From assembly GCA_027919835.1 (NCBI GenBank), contig JANVFP010000015.1, positions 1 to 64,000 of the forward strand: 64,000 nt of DNA. The letters run 5' to 3'. Of this stretch, positions 60,404-64,000 are shown one piece after another. Below the pieces are notes generated by a model that saw only the letters and a program-made list of their open reading frames with translations, made no database searches and had not been told where the DNA came from. The position numbers were made by a program, and so were the translations under genes. Origin of the DNA: Lentinula raphanica (Eukaryota; Basidiomycota; Agaricomycetes; Agaricales; Omphalotaceae). Position 1 is the first letter of the stretch. Each line of letters starts with the position of its first letter.

Positions 60404-61768
60404 TTATATTTCCGGCATTCCAGAATAGCTAGATAATCTTGTCGTTCCAGTCCATGACAAGTAATGTCTTCGTGAATCTGACATCTCTTCCGATGGTGCA
60501 TGATCAGAGGAATCCTGAATACACAAGAGAGTCGGAACATCAGAGCGACGCTTATATGTATACCACAACGAGACTCACGTATGGCTTCGAAATCGTGTTC
60601 GTACTGGGTTGGCCCAGCGTGAACGGTGTGGGTACAGCGAGAGACATATCAACATCTGTTGTCACACCCGCCCCAGCAACCGCTTTCTTTCGGCGGCAAC
60701 CCGGGCGGAAGATGATCACAAAGATTATAATGCAGACACCCGCCAGTGCCCCGACTACACAGCCTGCAATTGCTCCAGGAGATAGTGCGTTTGTGTCATG
60801 AGACGAGGCCGTGGGGCTGACGATAGGGATACTAGGCTGACTGGTTGGAGAAGACGTCGTCAATGTGGCTGTTGTGGAACTACTTGCGGCCGCGGAACTT
60901 TCGGGAAGATCTGAAGAATGCGTTTGTTTGGAAGGAGTTATCAGACACGAGGAAGATTAGTACTTGCCTCCCGCTAGTTGAGCAAGGGTGACATTGAATG
61001 AAGCAGAACCCTATGGAACATTGGGATAAGCGCCTTGGTCCTCTATGTGCATGATATCGAAGGACATACGGATATGTCTTGATACGCCCAATGAGGGACA
61101 ACAGTACCGGATGGGATGGCTTCCGGATATCTGTAGCGCTTGCGTCAAAATTTTGTACTCTTTGAGCAACAACGGAAAGACACACATGTCGAGGAAGACC
61201 GTCGAGCAATTTGTCGACCATTCTGCCCATCTAAGTGAAATATATCAGACTGCGCGAGAAGTATGATTGACAAGAGGATCGACTTGCGATATGAAGGTCG
61301 CCCCCTGGCAGCTTGCGCAAGCGCTCAGGACACTATAGTACACAGTTGAGCAGGTACAGTCACTTTGCACTGCCGAACTAAGAGAATAGAACTGCGATCC
61401 CGGTATTAGGGCGGGTATGGTGAATGCTTTTCCGATGATGAGTATCCGGTTTCCATCAGTCAGCATTAAAAAGACTAGCGCTCACTATTGTCGAAACACA
61501 CTGAGCCAAGATAACCGGCGACTTGACAAGGTGACTGTCCTTTCGTGTTGGTTGACTAGAAATGCGAGTAACGATGAATGTCGGAAAACGGGTATACTCC
61601 TGGGTCACTCACCCATTGAGAGTTGAATTGCGAACTGCAAGCTGGAACGTTCAGACTCGGCTCTGCACATCCGACCTGCCACAACAACGAGGTGCTCCAA
61701 ACCGCAGTAAGAAGGACAGGCAGAAGGACCATGACAGCTATGCTGGTCCTGCGGTGCAGCGACAACAC
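60404..61768 (-). CDS. Membrane-anchored Cys-rich extracellular protein
   Basis: Signal sequence MLSLHRRTSIAVMVLLPVLLTAVWS, then an ectodomain with the motif family NSQ...KGQSPCQVAGYLGSVC (joined across an intron) and SDCTCSTVYYSVLSACASCQG. The Cys spacing is that of a frequent mushroom type I membrane protein of unknown role. A Ser/Thr/Pro stalk (TTSSPTSQPSIPIVSP) precedes a single membrane span GAIAGCVVGALAGVCIIIFVIIF, a basic stop-transfer RPGCRRKKAV and a cytosolic tail. The last exon gives DSSDHAPSEEMSDSRRHYLS and stops at SGMPEI. The middle exons (about 60880-61240) are less certain. It could be a receptor or adhesin-like protein, but that is a guess. It separates copies 2 and 3 of the paralog family. 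Confidence 0.7.
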
Positions 61769-62780
61769 TGAGGGCGATATGGGAGGAAGACGATGGAGTT
61801 GATGAAGAGAAGCTTATATAGCCTCATTCTCTGAGTATGTAAGGTGATCTTCTATGAATGGAAGAAGCTATTGAACAGCAGGAATGTGGGCCGTCTGGAC
61901 CAACCAATTCTGTCAATTCATTTCAGCCATGAGGAAGACTAAACTTGGTGGGCGTTACTTACTTGATAGGACTGGTTTACGATCTTCACCCGATAGGGCA
62001 CTGCAGCAATAGCATTGTCGGGGATGCTGTGTGCATTGTAGAGTAGAATGTTGTCGAGCCGATAGAATAAACCGCACTGGATCAAGAACGGGCGGCTACT
62101 CGTAAGCTCGGAGACTGCCGAACACTGTCATGTCACGAGATCAAAAAAGATGTGTCACTACTACGGTGACTTCAACTTCAAGTCTCTTCAAGTTCAACTC
62201 AGTGAATCTTGAAGATGTCCAAGGACGCGTACTTTGCACGTTCACGTCTACTTACTTCAACATCCCCAAGGGAAATCCTAATTTCTGAATGTGGCTAAGC
62301 TAGTTGTCAGCAATGTGGGCACGAGCTACGCAGGATACGAAGAACAGTTTGTTCGAAATACAATAAATCCTCCCAGTGCACCAACCAGAACGCGACGCGT
62401 CCCTTCTATCTTTCTATCCAGAGACGGAGGCCTATAAAAAAGATTTTCTTCAAACCTTCTAACGAAGTTATGGTGATCGTCGACTCTCTGAATGACAGTC
62501 TGCGTCGGTTCGAGGGTTGGGATGACACTGGCATGGGGATTCGCCGGGCTACAGTCTACTACCGTTTGTGGTATCCAGATTCTCCTCTTTTTCAATATTT
62601 CGATTGCCCAAGCCCAACATCCTGCCAGTACTTAGAAAGGGTAAGAGACCTATATCCATAATTTTATCTGAGAAGAAATCTCGAAGCTTATTCGGTCCCA
62701 CAGATCTTCAGAATTTCCAATATTTAAGACTTCGCGCCTTCCCTTGTCCAAAACCCCCCACCTCTTTCTTTCCTTCCAAC
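61769..62780. other. Intergenic 1 kb, promoter side of copy 3
   Basis: Upstream of the Cys-rich protein gene (minus) and of copy 3 (plus). Copy 3's near-promoter (ATATTTAAGACTTCGCG, then a CT-rich tract) is similar in plan to those of copies 1 and 2. A minus-strand frame at 62326-62595 has no support. Confidence 0.45.
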
Positions 62781-63600
62781 ATGAGTCAACACTCCATACT
62801 CGTCCTTTCTCTCTACGAGGAAGATTACTTGTACTCTATCTTCGAACATCTGATGTCGTCGATGCGTGCAGTCGCAACAGTCAAACTAGTCACTAGCGCC
62901 GAAGAAGCTCAACGTAGCCTTCTATCCGATACGCCTCCAACCGCAGTGCTCTCCATAGATGCTGCCCCTACCGATGCGAAATACGCTGAGTTTAATAACC
63001 AGCTTGTCCGCTTCGCTAAAGCAGGTGGCACTGTCGTCTTTGGTTGCAATTTCAGCAACCACTTTTCGTTCGACAGAGCCGGTCCTTTCTTTCGTGCATG
63101 GGGTCAGACATGGGATTTGGGAAATTACCATCGCACTACCGTGCATTTGAACAATGACGGCATAGCTGGCATGGCCCTCGCAGGTCTGGAGCCTTCGTAC
63201 AGCGTCAAAGCTTTGAATCTGGTCAATGTGCCTCCGGCTTCGACAGTCTACTCACCTTCGTCGTCTTCTCGGACCCAGACTCACGTCTTTCCTGCTACTT
63301 CCGTTGATACCTCCCAAACGCCTGTTGCATACACAGCGATCGAAGCTGGCTTCATGGGCTATGCCGGGGATGTGAATGCTGAGACTCCTACCACGAAAGC
63401 CATCATGGCAATGCTCCATCTCCCAGTCGATCGAGTAGGTCCCGAGAGGGCAGAATGAATCAACTTCTATATCACGGTCTGAAGTCTTGGGATGATGATG
63501 CATGGGCAAGTTCTATAACTCCTTCTCAATCTTCATTAACTCACTGATGTCTTCAGGACGTTTTGCATGCAATGAACGAGTATCGGTGATGGACTGTGCC
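62781..63600 (+). pseudogene. Copy 3: N-terminal domain only, internal deletion
   Basis: The open frame 62781-63458 encodes the alpha/beta N-terminal domain alone (SILVLSLYEEDYLYSIFEHL, FAKAGGTVVFGCNFSNHFSF, EAGFMGYAGDVNAETP), ending PVDRVGPERAE-stop. Immediately after the stop the sequence matches the extreme 3' end of copy 2: a block reading LKSWDDDAWASS at about 63478-63515, the terminal intron, and GACGTTTTGCATGC near 63558. The linker, TPR and zinc-finger exons were therefore deleted in one step. The product, if made, would be a 225-residue stand-alone domain with all landmark residues kept, so it could also be a functional derivative rather than a pseudogene. Confidence 0.8.
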
Positions 63601-64000
63601 AGCGGTTAGCTTCAAGGGCGATTGGTGCAGTCCAGTACTATATGCTTTCTCCCTCTTCCGTGAAAATTTCTGACTCCAGAAACGTATGCTTTATTATGAT
63701 CAGCGTTCAGATGAGTGGCGACTCGCAGGTCACAAATCGGCTGAACATTCTCCAGCTACAAATTTCTCCAAGTCAGTAAAACTCTAGTTTTTCGAATAAT
63801 TTGCTCGCCTGCTACTGTATGAGAAGTTGATGTACATACCACGACCAAGTTCCACTGTCTAATATTCCAGAATCAATCACTACATAAGTTGCGTTCAAAT
63901 TGAATAACAAAAAGATCAACGCGTTCGAGATACAATAATTCTACCCAGACTCAGTAACTATAACCGGCAGTGAGTCGATTCTCTACACCAGAACGCATCT
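63601..64000. other. Right edge, no gene seen
   Basis: No coding signal, RNA gene or repeat recognised in the last 400 bp. Confidence 0.45.

Noticed and set aside
62326..62595. 89-aa minus-strand frame upstream of copy 3
   Set aside because: No domain and no splice-compatible neighbours.

Overview
This window looks like nuclear DNA of a mushroom-forming basidiomycete (Agaricomycetes). The genes are split by many introns of about 50-65 nt with GT(A/G)NGT donors and CTNAC-type branch sites. They include a CBM1-tailed GH74 xyloglucanase, a YAT-family amino-acid permease, DLT1, a Pry-type CAP protein with a Ser/Thr stalk, and a membrane-anchored Cys-rich protein of a type common in mushrooms. 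No tRNA, rRNA or CRISPR was recognised. Exon borders were read by eye from splice signals, phase and family conservation.

Layout. 1-6640 is transposon-derived. A gene-free stretch carries a striking GATC-N5-GATC motif array. A CACTA-ended foldback element (1992-3211) follows, with an 11-bp minisatellite in both arms. Next to it is a 5'-truncated, broken LINE on the minus strand (3357-6640), itself interrupted by about 400 bp. From 7000 to 48500 the genome is compact: a secreted orphan, a large ecto/multi-membrane protein, an amino-acid permease, a kinase-like protein, a disordered protein, GH74 xyloglucanase, an LRR protein, an alpha/beta hydrolase, NADH-cytochrome b5 reductase, a dual-specificity phosphatase, TVP23, a polytopic membrane protein, a GST-like protein, DLT1, a Pho85-type cyclin, a CAP/PR-1 protein, a small conserved protein, EMC7, UTP23 and a hexameric polyubiquitin gene with a heat-shock element. 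A glycyl-tRNA synthetase pseudogene lies at 49171-50320. WDR5/Swd3, eIF3k and a TMEM19/DUF92 protein follow.

The right end (54900-63600) holds three paralogous copies of an unusual multidomain gene: an N-terminal alpha/beta domain possibly of the glutamine-amidotransferase-like (ThuA) type, then TPR repeats, then two CCCH zinc fingers. Two copies are full length and in tandem. The third has lost everything between the N-terminal domain and the last few codons. A Cys-rich type I membrane protein gene sits between copies 2 and 3. This cluster is the best candidate for an undescribed system.

How the genes relate: most are single-copy housekeeping genes with no operon logic, but many are head-to-head pairs sharing 87-355 bp (TVP23/membrane protein, EMC7/UTP23, WDR5/eIF3k, CBR1/DSP, DLT1/cyclin, DUF92/copy 1). 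Several serve related themes: ribosome biogenesis and translation (UTP23, eIF3k), ER/Golgi membranes (EMC7, TVP23, CBR1) and plant cell-wall decay (GH74).
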